Source: an uncultured Bacteroides sp.
GTDB lineage: Bacteria; Bacteroidota; Bacteroidia; Bacteroidales; Bacteroidaceae
Reading direction: 5' to 3'
Assembly (NCBI GenBank): GCA_900557355.1
Contig: USSR01000398.1
Location: 1 to 6,506 of the forward strand
Length of the DNA stretch: 6,506 nucleotides
The translations under genes were made by a program, and so were the position numbers. Under the pieces are notes generated by a model. That model was not told where the DNA came from, did not search any database, and saw only the letters and a program-made list of their open reading frames with translations. Shown in pieces: positions 1 through 5,450 of the stretch (position 1 is its first letter; every line of letters begins with the position of its first letter).

Positions 1-1
1 G

Positions 2-994
2 CTTATGGATGCGCACGCCGTCGGTCATGCCGAAGCTGTCGTAGGCGGAACGGGTATAGCCCAGGCCGAGGTTGAAGTCGAGGGAGAGACTACGGGAGAG
101 GGATAATTGGTAACCCAGCGTCACGCCCGCATTCCATAGCTTGCCCTGATAGCCGGTGTCGCCTTTCAGCAGTTTGCCGGGCAGATACTTATATATGTTG
201 TACTCGCCGTAGCTGCCGGAGACGCCTACATAGAAGCGTTTGTCGCGCAGCAGGTACCACCGCACTTCGGGATTGACGAGCCACACTTTCTGCACTTTGC
301 CGTGATTGCCGCCCCACCAGGAGAAGCTGCCGTCGAGCTTGAGGCCGATGCTGTGGCTGATCCGCCATTCCACGCCAAGGGTGGGCAGCAGGAAGGCATC
401 ATACAAGAGGTTGGTGCGGAGGGAAAGGGATTGTTCTTTCCGACGGGTGGGCGTTGGCTGTTCCGGGGTTGCCGCTTCGTTCTTCGCTTGCCGGGCAGGC
501 TTCTGGGCTTGCTGAACAACCCTTAAATCCGTATCAGCCGCGTCGGGTAAATCTTCTTTCGTTTCGTTGATATCGGCGGGGATGCACAGCTTCACGGTCA
601 CTACATTCCGCACTCCTTCTGCGTACTCCACGGCATGGTTGGCGGTCACGAAGCAGGCTTCCGTCACTCCTGCCCGTCCGATAAGTTCCGACTTCACCCG
701 GTTGCTGCGCACGGCAGCCATGCGCCGATTCTCTTCGTCCGGAGCCTGTCCGGTGCAATATCCATCCACGCGCACCGGGGTGCTGCCCGAAAGAATGGCC
801 TCCCGGTGTGCACGTAGCAGGGTCAGGAGTGCTTCGAGCTGCGCACCGTTGTCACGCCAGGGGGCGTAGAACGCATCTTTTCCTTGCACAAAGCGAAAGA
901 TGTAGAGACTGTCCGCCGCTTCTCCGGCGAAACTTGCCACTCCCGGCAGCAGCGCCAGGAGCAGAACCAGTAGATGTCTTTGTAAGTGTTTCAT
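2..994 (-). CDS. OmpA-like / DUF3575 outer-envelope protein (C-terminus cut by window edge)
   Basis: The frame is open from the ATG at 994-992 to the left edge, giving 331 visible residues; the C-terminus is missing. Residues 1-23 form a signal peptide: Lys/Arg-rich start, Leu-rich core and a small-residue cleavage region ending VASFA. Residues about 30-137 look like an OmpA-type domain, with VRVDGYCTG (74-82) followed by NRRMAAVRSNRVKSELI (89-105). Residues 140-187 are a Pro/Glu/Lys/Ala-rich linker. From about 188 on (TNLLYDAFLLPTLGVEW, then alternating aromatic/Gly strands such as RFYVGVSGSYGEYNIY) the sequence matches my recollection of DUF3575, thought to form an outer-membrane beta-barrel. 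Related Bacteroidales proteins lie in or near fimbrial operons, so a role in surface-structure assembly is plausible but inferred. The start overlaps the stop of the upstream small gene by ATGA, which implies translational coupling. Codon use is much more G/C-rich than in that gene. Confidence 0.85.
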   Translation of the reverse strand, partial: MKHLQRHLLVLLLALLPGVASFAGEAADSLYIFRFVQGKDAFYAPWRDNGAQLEALLTLLRAHREAILSGSTPVRVDGYCTGQAPDEENRRMAAVRSNRVKSELIGRAGVTEACFVTANHAVEYAEGVRNVVTVKLCIPADINETKEDLPDAADTDLRVVQQAQKPARQAKNEAATPEQPTPTRRKEQSLSLRTNLLYDAFLLPTLGVEWRISHSIGLKLDGSFSWWGGNHGKVQKVWLVNPEVRWYLLRDKRFYVGVSGSYGEYNIYKYLPGKLLKGDTGYQGKLWNAGVTLGYQLSLSRSLSLDFNLGLGYTRSAYDSFGMTDGVRIHK

Positions 995-1209
995 AAGTTT
1001 ATCCTCATTTTAAATATCTTTTCGATAGTTTCCCTTTCCACCTGCATGCGTTCCAGTTCTTTAAACATACGGTCCAGTTCACGAAGGCTTTTCGCAATGC
1101 AGTGGTTGCACTTCCGTTCAATCTTCCGGCAATACAGGAAGAGGCAAAAAATGGCTATCACCATACAAAAAATGAATGCCACAATAAGAAGGTACATGTA
1201 TTCGTTCAT
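991..1209 (-). CDS. small single-span membrane protein with a CxxC motif, coupled to the DUF3575 gene
   Basis: The product has 72 residues. A hydrophobic segment at about 6-26 should form one membrane helix. It is followed by a basic stretch with C34-x-x-C37 and then a charged amphipathic helix (about 40-68, LRELDRMFKELERMQVERE) that looks like a short coiled coil. With no cleavable signal and Arg/Lys after the span, an N-out, C-in inner-membrane topology is likely. The stop codon (993-991) shares ATGA with the DUF3575 start, the best evidence that the frame is translated. The A/T-rich composition differs from the DUF3575 gene. I recognise no family. By position it could be an accessory or assembly factor for the envelope protein, or a partner of the membrane-bound regulator upstream, but nothing in the sequence shows which. 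Confidence 0.68.
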   Translation of the reverse strand: MNEYMYLLIVAFIFCMVIAIFCLFLYCRKIERKCNHCIAKSLRELDRMFKELERMQVERETIEKIFKMRINL

Positions 1210-1264
1210 CGCTCTTGTTCTTTAGAAATCATGCTGCAAAAGAAGCGATTTACGGATGAAACAC

Positions 1265-1322
1265 TATTGCATTTTGTCCCGACTTTATTGCATTTTGTCC
1301 CAATTATACTGCAACACACCCT
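1265..1322. repeat. tandem direct repeats with 21-bp period, candidate regulator operator
   Basis: TATTGCATTTTGTCCC occurs perfectly at 1265-1280 and 1286-1301, exactly 21 bp apart. A decayed third copy starts in phase at 1307 (TACTGCAACACACCCT, about 9 of 16 matches, best at its first seven bases). The array lies 56-113 bp upstream of the small membrane-protein gene and just beyond the end of the AraC-type regulator gene. Pairs of direct half-sites about two helical turns apart are characteristic of AraC-family binding. I therefore infer an operator for the neighbouring regulator, controlling the minus-strand operon. Confidence 0.6.
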
Positions 1323-1340
1323 CCTCAGATACTTCTGAGG
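1323..1340. repeat. inverted repeat (7-bp arms, 4-nt loop)
   Basis: CCTCAGA (1323-1329) and TCTGAGG (1334-1340) are perfect inverted arms around TACT. The element abuts the direct-repeat array and lies between it and the regulator's terminator. No T-run follows on either strand, so it is not a good intrinsic terminator. It may be a protein-binding palindrome, or an RNA hairpin if the leader begins upstream of it. Confidence 0.45.
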
Positions 1341-1351
1341 CATGTGGGCAC

Positions 1352-1379
1352 AAAAAAAGCACGGATGGACCGTGCTTTT
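1352..1379 (-). terminator. intrinsic terminator of the TPR/AraC regulator gene
   Basis: Arms AAAAGCACGG (1355-1364) and CCGTGCTTTT (1370-1379) form a perfect 10-bp stem around a 5-nt loop. Read on the minus strand, the stem runs into seven consecutive T residues (complement of 1358-1352). The hairpin begins about 28 bp past the regulator's stop codon. It should separate the regulator transcript from the membrane-protein/DUF3575 operon, which then needs its own promoter. Confidence 0.85.
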
Positions 1380-1406
1380 GATTTTTGGGGATTGATAAGT
1401 AGATGT

Positions 1407-3158
1407 TTATAATTTATTTGCCTGTTTCCTGTATTCCGCCGGACTGATGCCATACTGTTTTCGGAACAGACGGTAGAAGGTGCTCGGGATATTGAAGCCG
1501 CAACTGAAAGCTATCGCCTCAATCGTAAGTTCGGGATGATGGTCGAGCATCTTGCGTGCCTCGTCCAGTTTCAGCATGCGCATATACTCCATGGGAGAGT
1601 TCCCCGTCACGGCTCTGACGGCGTCGGTCAGCAGGTTTTTATTGGTGCCGAGCGCGGAGATAATCTCGTCACGGTTCATCTCGGCATTAGAAAGGTTATC
1701 ACCGGAGAGCAGATACTCGCGCAAACGGGCAACCAGCCGGTGCTGCTCAACGGTGGCGGCAGTATCGGATGTCTGCGGCAGGACTTCCGACGATGCGGTA
1801 CTTTCGCAGGCTTGTGCCATTCTGGAGAGTTCTTCCGCCAGCCTGTCCTGTTCCTTGATTCGCTCGTACAGCTTGCGGTTCTTGGTAGAAATAATCCGGT
1901 TATAGTAGAAGACGCCTGCCAGGAGCAACATCAAAACCAGGCAAATGCCAAGGGCAAACAGGAAATAATGGAAATTACGCTCTTTCTCGGCAATGTACTT
2001 TTCCACCTCATACTGGGTGCGCAGTTCGTCAAAGCGGGCGTTGACTTCCACATTATTTATACTGTCGTTCGCCGCAATGATTTCGTCCAGCAGACTGAAC
2101 GCTTCATCATTGCGCCCCGCCCGTGCCAGTATCTCCATCTTTATCTTACGCACGGCATTGAGGTTGAAAGCCGATTCCTGAACCTGTATTACGGCACTGT
2201 CGATAACGGCAAGTGCCGTGCGGTAATCTCCCCGCGACTGCAATATCAGCGCCTTTGCCCGCAGCAGTTCGAATTTCGACATGCTGTTGTTGACGCTACC
2301 TTCAAGTTTGGAGAGGTATATGCCCGCCTTGTCATATTCTTTAATATCTATATAGGTGTTCATCAGTGCCACATAAAGATTTCCCCGAGCTTCGGGCTGC
2401 ACCCTGCCGGTGGCTTTCTCGAAGCGGGCGATGGCTTTTTCATATTCGGGCACCAGTTGCAGCAGCTCGTCATAGCGTGCCTGTGCACGAAGCGACACGC
2501 ACAGGAAGGCATAGGATTGCGTCAGGATATTATCGTAACCGGAAACTTCCCACAACAGGCTGATGCTCTCCCGGAAGCAGTCTTCTTCCTCTTTCGGCCT
2601 CTTCTGCAGGTTATAGATGATGCCGGTGGCATAGAGTGCGGTTGCCATTCCTGCCTTGTCCTTGCGCTCCCGGGCACGGGTATACATTTTCCCGGCTTCG
2701 GCGGCCGCCAGTTCATAGTCTCCTTTCAGGTTGTAGGCGGTGATAAGCTGCATGTGTATCTGATAATAGAATTTCCACAAGTCGTGCCGGATATAAAAGT
2801 CGAGATAGGCGGGCGCCTTTTCTATGACTTTGTCGTGCTCGCTCCTGTTTATATAGGAGATAATCCTATTGCCGTACACCATTCCCTGCATTTGTGTGTT
2901 GCCTTGCCTGATGGCTTCGGCTTCCGCCTGCTCAAACAGCGTCATCAGCGTATCCATTTTCTGGTCATCGCCGGCTTCTGCCATATAGATGTAGTACAGT
3001 TTGTTGTAAATCTGCAACTTATCAATGCCTTCCGCATGTTCGAGGGCATGACGTAAAGAGTCTTTCTGGTGTTGAAGAGAATTTTGTGCCGAAGCGGGCA
3101 GGATGAGTCCTAAAAGGAAGCTGTATAGAAGTGTTGTCAGGCAAGTTCTATATTTCAT
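1407..3158 (-). CDS. membrane-anchored TPR sensor with C-terminal AraC-type DNA-binding domain
   Basis: This 583-residue protein is a one-component transmembrane regulator. Residues 1-24 form a signal peptide (Leu-rich core, PASA|Q). Residues about 28-390 are helical and Ala/Tyr/Leu-patterned, consistent with degenerate tetratricopeptide repeats (for example around 140-200, 255-285 and 310-360), predicted to lie in the periplasm. A single membrane span covers about 396-418. It is followed by a charged coiled-coil-like linker (about 424-450), a low-complexity Ser/Thr stretch and an AraC-type double helix-turn-helix at about 474-580. The second helix-turn-helix is clear: TIEAIAFSCGFNIPSTFYRL, then FRKQYGISPAEYRK. 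By family behaviour the TPRs sense a peptide, protein or envelope signal and the cytoplasmic domain binds DNA. The gene has its own promoter and terminator and lies just upstream of the envelope-protein operon, its likeliest target. The start at 3158 is supported by the signal peptide. Confidence 0.9.
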   Translation of the reverse strand: MKYRTCLTTLLYSFLLGLILPASAQNSLQHQKDSLRHALEHAEGIDKLQIYNKLYYIYMAEAGDDQKMDTLMTLFEQAEAEAIRQGNTQMQGMVYGNRIISYINRSEHDKVIEKAPAYLDFYIRHDLWKFYYQIHMQLITAYNLKGDYELAAAEAGKMYTRARERKDKAGMATALYATGIIYNLQKRPKEEEDCFRESISLLWEVSGYDNILTQSYAFLCVSLRAQARYDELLQLVPEYEKAIARFEKATGRVQPEARGNLYVALMNTYIDIKEYDKAGIYLSKLEGSVNNSMSKFELLRAKALILQSRGDYRTALAVIDSAVIQVQESAFNLNAVRKIKMEILARAGRNDEAFSLLDEIIAANDSINNVEVNARFDELRTQYEVEKYIAEKERNFHYFLFALGICLVLMLLLAGVFYYNRIISTKNRKLYERIKEQDRLAEELSRMAQACESTASSEVLPQTSDTAATVEQHRLVARLREYLLSGDNLSNAEMNRDEIISALGTNKNLLTDAVRAVTGNSPMEYMRMLKLDEARKMLDHHPELTIEAIAFSCGFNIPSTFYRLFRKQYGISPAEYRKQANKL

Positions 3159-3198
3159 ATTTGTTGTGTGTTAGTATAAATTTTGAATTCAGAAGTTA

Positions 3199-3232
3199 CA
3201 AAACTACAGAATTTTATCGATTGGCAGCCAAT
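3199..3232 (-). promoter_or_regulatory. Bacteroides-type promoter for the TPR/AraC regulator
   Basis: On the minus strand TAGTTTTG (3206-3199) fits the -7 consensus TAnnTTTG exactly. ATTG (3232-3229) may serve as the -33 element; the 22-bp spacing is slightly long. Transcription would begin near 3192 and leave a leader of about 35 nt before the ATG at 3158. The -33 element overlaps a 13-bp palindrome, so the promoter could be repressed or autoregulated. Confidence 0.6.
3220..3232. promoter_or_regulatory. 13-bp palindrome between divergent promoters
   Basis: ATTGGCAGCCAAT is a perfect inverted repeat (6-bp arms around a central A). It covers the proposed -33 element of the minus-strand promoter and lies just upstream of the plus-strand one. 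The position suits an operator affecting both directions. The binding protein is unknown, and the site does not resemble the TATTGCATTTTGTCCC repeats near 1265. Confidence 0.4.
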
Positions 3233-3244
3233 TAACACCAAAAA

Positions 3245-3276
3245 ATTGTCCGTCCCGTTTCAAATACCTATCTTTG
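3245..3276 (+). promoter_or_regulatory. Bacteroides-type promoter for the acetyltransferase gene pair
   Basis: TATCTTTG at 3269-3276 is a perfect TAnnTTTG -7 element. ATTG at 3245-3248 lies 20 bp upstream as a plausible -33 element. Transcription would start near 3283, giving a short A/T-rich leader before the ATG at 3308 with no Shine-Dalgarno sequence, as is usual in Bacteroidetes. Confidence 0.7.
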
Positions 3277-3307
3277 GGAAATTTGAAAACAATTCAGTCA
3301 ATACTAT

Positions 3308-3757
3308 ATGATTAATATCGTACCTATCTTAAAGAACAAGAAAGAATTCCTCGAACTCCTGCTTCTCGCAGACGAGCAGGAATCTATGATTGACCTTTAT
3401 CTGGAACGCGGAGAAATGTTTGCCCTCTACGACGGAGACTTAAAAGCCGCCTGCGTAATCACCGATGAAGGAAACGGAACCTATGAAATAAAGAACATTG
3501 CAACCTATCCGCACTATCAGCGCAAAGGATATGGAACACAGTTGATAAAGTTTCTGCTGGAGCACTACAAAGACCGCTATCAGACGATGTTAGTGGGCAC
3601 AGGGGACAGTACTTATACCATACCGTTTTATGAACGGTGCGGCTTCACCTACTCCCACCGGATACCCGATTTCTTCATCAAGAACTACGACCATCCCATG
3701 TATGAGGACGGAAAACAATTGCGGGACATGGTTTATTTAAAAATTAGCAAGAAATAA
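3308..3757 (+). CDS. GNAT-family N-acetyltransferase
   Basis: This 149-residue, single-domain protein has the length and layout of a stand-alone GNAT enzyme, which moves acetyl from acetyl-CoA to an amine. Strand 4 plus motif A is clear at 60-80: EIKNIATYPHYQRKGYG, with the Q/R-x-x-G-x-G acetyl-CoA pyrophosphate loop at Q71-R72-K73-G74-Y75-G76. The later FYERCGF (107-113) is the usual GNAT motif B region. The acceptor cannot be read from the sequence; it could be a small amine, an antibiotic-like compound or a protein N-terminus. The gene ends 1 bp before the next acetyltransferase gene, so the two are probably cotranscribed from the promoter at 3245-3276. The start at 3308 fits a short leader from that promoter. 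Confidence 0.88.
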   Translation: MINIVPILKNKKEFLELLLLADEQESMIDLYLERGEMFALYDGDLKAACVITDEGNGTYEIKNIATYPHYQRKGYGTQLIKFLLEHYKDRYQTMLVGTGDSTYTIPFYERCGFTYSHRIPDFFIKNYDHPMYEDGKQLRDMVYLKISKK

Positions 3758-3758
3758 T

Positions 3759-4505
3759 ATGGAATTTATCACATTGACCCCGGATAACGTTGTGAGCGAA
3801 CATTTATGTTGCGCCATTTCTGATAAGAAGCACCAAACAGGTGTAAATGATAAGCGGAACTGGTTGTCCGAACGTGTAAAAGAAGGGCACGTCTTCCGCA
3901 AACTGGATGCACAAGGCAAGGTATTTATCGAGTATGCCCCGCTGGAAAAGGCGTGGGTGCCTGTGACGGGGGATAACTATCTGTATATCTACTGCCTGTG
4001 GGTGGCAGGCAGCTACAAGGGGAAAGGGTATGGAGAAGCCCTGTTGCAATCGTGCATTGACGATGCCAAGGCACAAGGGAAATCGGGTATCTGTGTGCTG
4101 TCTTCCAAAAAGAAGAAGCCTTTCTTGTCCGACAAGAAATTTATGCTGAAATATGGCTTCAAGGTAGTGGATAGCATTAATGACGAATACGAATTATTAG
4201 CTCTTTCCCTTGAAGGCAGCCAACCGCAATTTACGGCGGATGCAAGGAAACAGACTATTGAGAATAAAGAGCTGACTATATATTACGGCGTGCAATGTCC
4301 TTACATTCCCAACTGCATCGAGCAAATCTATAATTATTGTGAGAATAATCAGGTGCCTTTGCGGTTGATAGAAGTCGACACGCTGGAGAAAGCCAAGCAA
4401 CTGCCTTGCATCTTCAATAATTGGGCGGTATTCTATAACGGGAAGTTCGAGACTGTACATCTGCTGAATGAAGGATTGCTAAAGAAATTGCTGCAATTGA
4501 AATAA
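3759..4505 (+). CDS. GNAT acetyltransferase with C-terminal YoaP-type domain
   Basis: The product has 248 residues in two domains. The N-terminal GNAT domain (about 1-150) contains YIYCLWVAGSYKGKGYG at 76-92, with the acetyl-CoA loop K87-G88-K89-G90-Y91-G92, and KYGFKVV (131-137) as the later conserved element. The C-terminal segment (about 170-248) matches the YoaP domain known from Bacillus subtilis YoaP and relatives. It begins with a strand and a cysteine pair, IYYGVQCPYIPNC (C180 and C186), and has a thioredoxin-like pattern ending in NNWAVFYNGKFETVHLLNE. The cysteine pair could be redox active or bind a metal or thiol, but the spacing CxxxxxC is not the CxxC of a true thioredoxin. The substrate is unknown. 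The gene follows the first acetyltransferase by 1 bp, suggesting a two-gene unit. No terminator hairpin is seen after it. Confidence 0.87.
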   Translation: MEFITLTPDNVVSEHLCCAISDKKHQTGVNDKRNWLSERVKEGHVFRKLDAQGKVFIEYAPLEKAWVPVTGDNYLYIYCLWVAGSYKGKGYGEALLQSCIDDAKAQGKSGICVLSSKKKKPFLSDKKFMLKYGFKVVDSINDEYELLALSLEGSQPQFTADARKQTIENKELTIYYGVQCPYIPNCIEQIYNYCENNQVPLRLIEVDTLEKAKQLPCIFNNWAVFYNGKFETVHLLNEGLLKKLLQLK

Positions 4506-4523
4506 GTAAAAAACAAAAAATCG

Positions 4524-4531
4524 TATCTTTG
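4524..4531 (+). promoter_or_regulatory. perfect -7 promoter element just before the broken gene
   Basis: TATCTTTG matches TAnnTTTG exactly. The ATG at 4539 is only 8 bp past the end of the element, so transcription would begin at or next to the start codon and make a leaderless or near-leaderless message. An ATTG at 4496-4499 could be the -33 element, but the 24-bp spacing is too long for confidence. Confidence 0.5.
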
Positions 4532-4538
4532 CGTTATC

Positions 4539-4992
4539 ATGATTAATAAAGACGAGCAATATGGAAAAGCTAAATCAATATCATCGCCAGATTATAGCGA
4601 AGAAAATGAAATCCGTTGCCTACTGGACGAAGCATCCGATGTCGCGCGAGAAGTGCTTGAATCAATTCAAACGATTGCGGGAACAACGGTTGTCAAGGGA
4701 GTCCAAATTACAAATCTCGAAAGATTCGCAAGAGACAGAGGTTGCTGGATAGACGACATCAGTGCGCGAAGCCACCGACTCTGAAATTAACGAAGAACTT
4801 AACAAAATGGGATTTAAGCCGGAATTAGATGGTGAATACTTTTCAAACGGCAGATACGATATATTCGATGCTTTGCCCAACAATGTATTAGTGGGAAATG
4901 ACGGGCATCTTTATTTCATCGATACAATCATTTACAAAAGTCAAGATGGTGGATTTGATATATATAGAAACCTATCTCCACGATATAAATAA
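4539..4992 (+). pseudogene. broken kinase-like (polyvalent kinase-type) gene with internal deletion and frame change
   Basis: Two adjoining reading frames look like the ends of one protein. The 5' part (4539-4784, 81 residues) starts MINKDEQYGKAKSISSPDYS, continues EENEIRCLLDEA and reaches NLERFARDRGCWIDDIS. The 3' part lies in the next frame and reads VREATDSEINEELNKMGF to the stop at 4992. It contains a kinase-like catalytic pattern: D-A-L-P-N-N-V-L (Asp and Asn five residues apart), then a Gly turn and LYFID, whose Asp would be the second metal ligand. This C-terminal pattern resembles the putative polyvalent protein kinase domain common in Bacteroidetes mobile elements. Intact relatives, as I recall them, have roughly 100 or more residues between the two parts, holding the nucleotide-binding lobe. 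Here they meet near 4757-4765. I infer an internal deletion that also shifted the frame. Alternatively the two parts are separate small genes. Confidence 0.55.
4762..4992 (+). CDS. 3' reading frame of the broken kinase-like gene (76 residues, GTG start if translated)
   Basis: If translated on its own this frame would start at the GTG at 4762, the first start after the in-frame stop at 4750-4752. It keeps the catalytic-loop-like D36-A-L-P-N-N41-V-L and D54 (LYFID) but lacks any nucleotide-binding lobe, so kinase activity is not expected. No promoter or leader is seen directly upstream. It is most likely a remnant, but an automatic annotation would probably report it as a hypothetical protein. 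Confidence 0.4.
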   Translation: MREATDSEINEELNKMGFKPELDGEYFSNGRYDIFDALPNNVLVGNDGHLYFIDTIIYKSQDGGFDIYRNLSPRYK

Positions 4993-5019
4993 TAATACAT
5001 CCTTAAAAATTAAACAATT

Positions 5020-5292
5020 ATGGAAATGAAATTTTGCCAGAGTTGCGGAATGCCGCTGACATCCAATGAAGTTTGCGGAACAAATGCTGACGGTAGCCTC
5101 AGCGCAGACTACTGCACTTACTGTTATCAGAATGGAAAGTTCACTCAGGACTGCACCATGGACGAAATGATAGAACACTGTGCTCAGTTTGTTGAGGAAT
5201 TCAACAAAGATTCGGAACAGAAAGTGACTAAAGAAGAGGCAATTGCCATGATGAAGCAAGAGTTTCCGAAGCTAAAACGCTGGCAGAATTAA
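5020..5292 (+). CDS. small zinc-ribbon protein
   Basis: This 90-residue protein has an N-terminal zinc-binding module: C6-x-x-C9 in KFCQSCGMPL, C19 in EVCGTNADGS, and C32-x-x-C35 in YCTYCYQNG. C6, C9, C32 and C35 are the likely four zinc ligands. The rest (about 45-90) is an acidic helical region with CTMDEMIEHC and ends KLKRWQN. It matches the family called putative zinc ribbon domain (KFCQSCGMPL and a tail of the KLKRW type are typical). The molecular role of that family is not established; binding nucleic acid or protein is a guess. The start at 5020 follows an A/T-rich leader from 4993, and the ribbon begins right after it, so little could be missing upstream. No terminator precedes or follows it clearly. 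Confidence 0.85.
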   Translation: MEMKFCQSCGMPLTSNEVCGTNADGSLSADYCTYCYQNGKFTQDCTMDEMIEHCAQFVEEFNKDSEQKVTKEEAIAMMKQEFPKLKRWQN

Positions 5293-5331
5293 TTGCCAAC
5301 ATCTTGCCACCGTATTGACAACATTTTGCCA
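5293..5331. repeat. four TTGCCA-like hexamers at exact 11-bp intervals
   Basis: TTGCCA at 5293, TTGCCA at 5304, TTGACA at 5315 and TTGCCA at 5326 are each 11 bp apart. Equivalently there are two imperfect 22-bp units (from 5292 and 5314; 17 of 22 positions agree). They start immediately after the zinc-ribbon stop codon. One helical turn per unit puts all hexamers on the same DNA face, as for cooperative protein binding. A small satellite-like expansion is the alternative. Confidence 0.55.
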
Positions 5332-5343
5332 ATGCGATGGCAA
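5326..5343. repeat. inverted repeat at the end of the hexamer array
   Basis: TTGCCA (5326-5331) and TGGCAA (5338-5343) are perfect 6-bp arms around ATGCGA. The last hexamer of the direct-repeat array is one arm. No T-run follows, so an intrinsic terminator is unlikely. The hairpin would also bury the ATG at 5337, an added reason not to use that codon as the start of the next gene. Confidence 0.4.
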
Positions 5344-5450
5344 GAAAAGAAAAAAGAATAACTTGCCGAAGCATAAAAAAAGCCCGTAATAATGTCCCCC
5401 TTTACCAGGAAAAGCGTACTTTTACAACACAAATAAAAACGAATCCCGTT

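Noticed and set aside
226..869. Several short open frames on both strands within the DUF3575 gene
   Set aside because: They overlap a continuous G/C-rich coding frame with a signal peptide and recognisable domains; their Arg/Pro/Ser-rich translations are typical of out-of-frame G/C-rich sequence.
1301..1308. TATAATTG on the minus strand as promoter of the small membrane-protein operon
   Set aside because: One mismatch to TAnnTTTG, no -33 element at the right distance, and it falls between repeat copies; too weak to list as a promoter.
1265..1322. CRISPR-like array
   Set aside because: Only two perfect 16-bp copies with 5-bp gaps; the spacing is far too short for CRISPR spacers.
1323..1340. 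Second intrinsic terminator for the regulator gene
   Set aside because: The 7-bp hairpin is not followed by a T-run on either strand; the hairpin at 1352-1379 with seven T residues explains termination better.
1536..3056. 506-codon plus-strand open frame antisense to the TPR/AraC gene
   Set aside because: Its translation has no recognisable domain and is rich in His/Gln/Arg/Phe as expected of a reverse-strand shadow, whereas the minus strand encodes a coherent signal peptide, membrane span and AraC domain.
3804..4460. Minus-strand open frames inside the acetyltransferase-YoaP gene
   Set aside because: They are antisense shadows with no recognisable features; the plus-strand frame has clear GNAT and YoaP motifs.
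4561..4752. 64-codon frame starting at ATG 4561
   Set aside because: It overlaps the better 5' frame from 4539, which starts like known proteins; its own translation is basic and unrecognisable. It is the out-of-frame reading before the inferred deletion junction.
5339..5367. GGCAAG...CTTGCC hairpin as terminator of the zinc-ribbon gene
   Set aside because: The loop is 17 nt of A-rich sequence and no T-run follows the second arm, so intrinsic termination is unlikely.
5337..5450. Upstream ATG extending the GrpB protein by 38 residues
   Set aside because: The extension is basic and low-complexity, its ATG lies in an inverted-repeat loop and beside the hexamer array, and the protein from 5451 starts exactly where GrpB homologs usually start.
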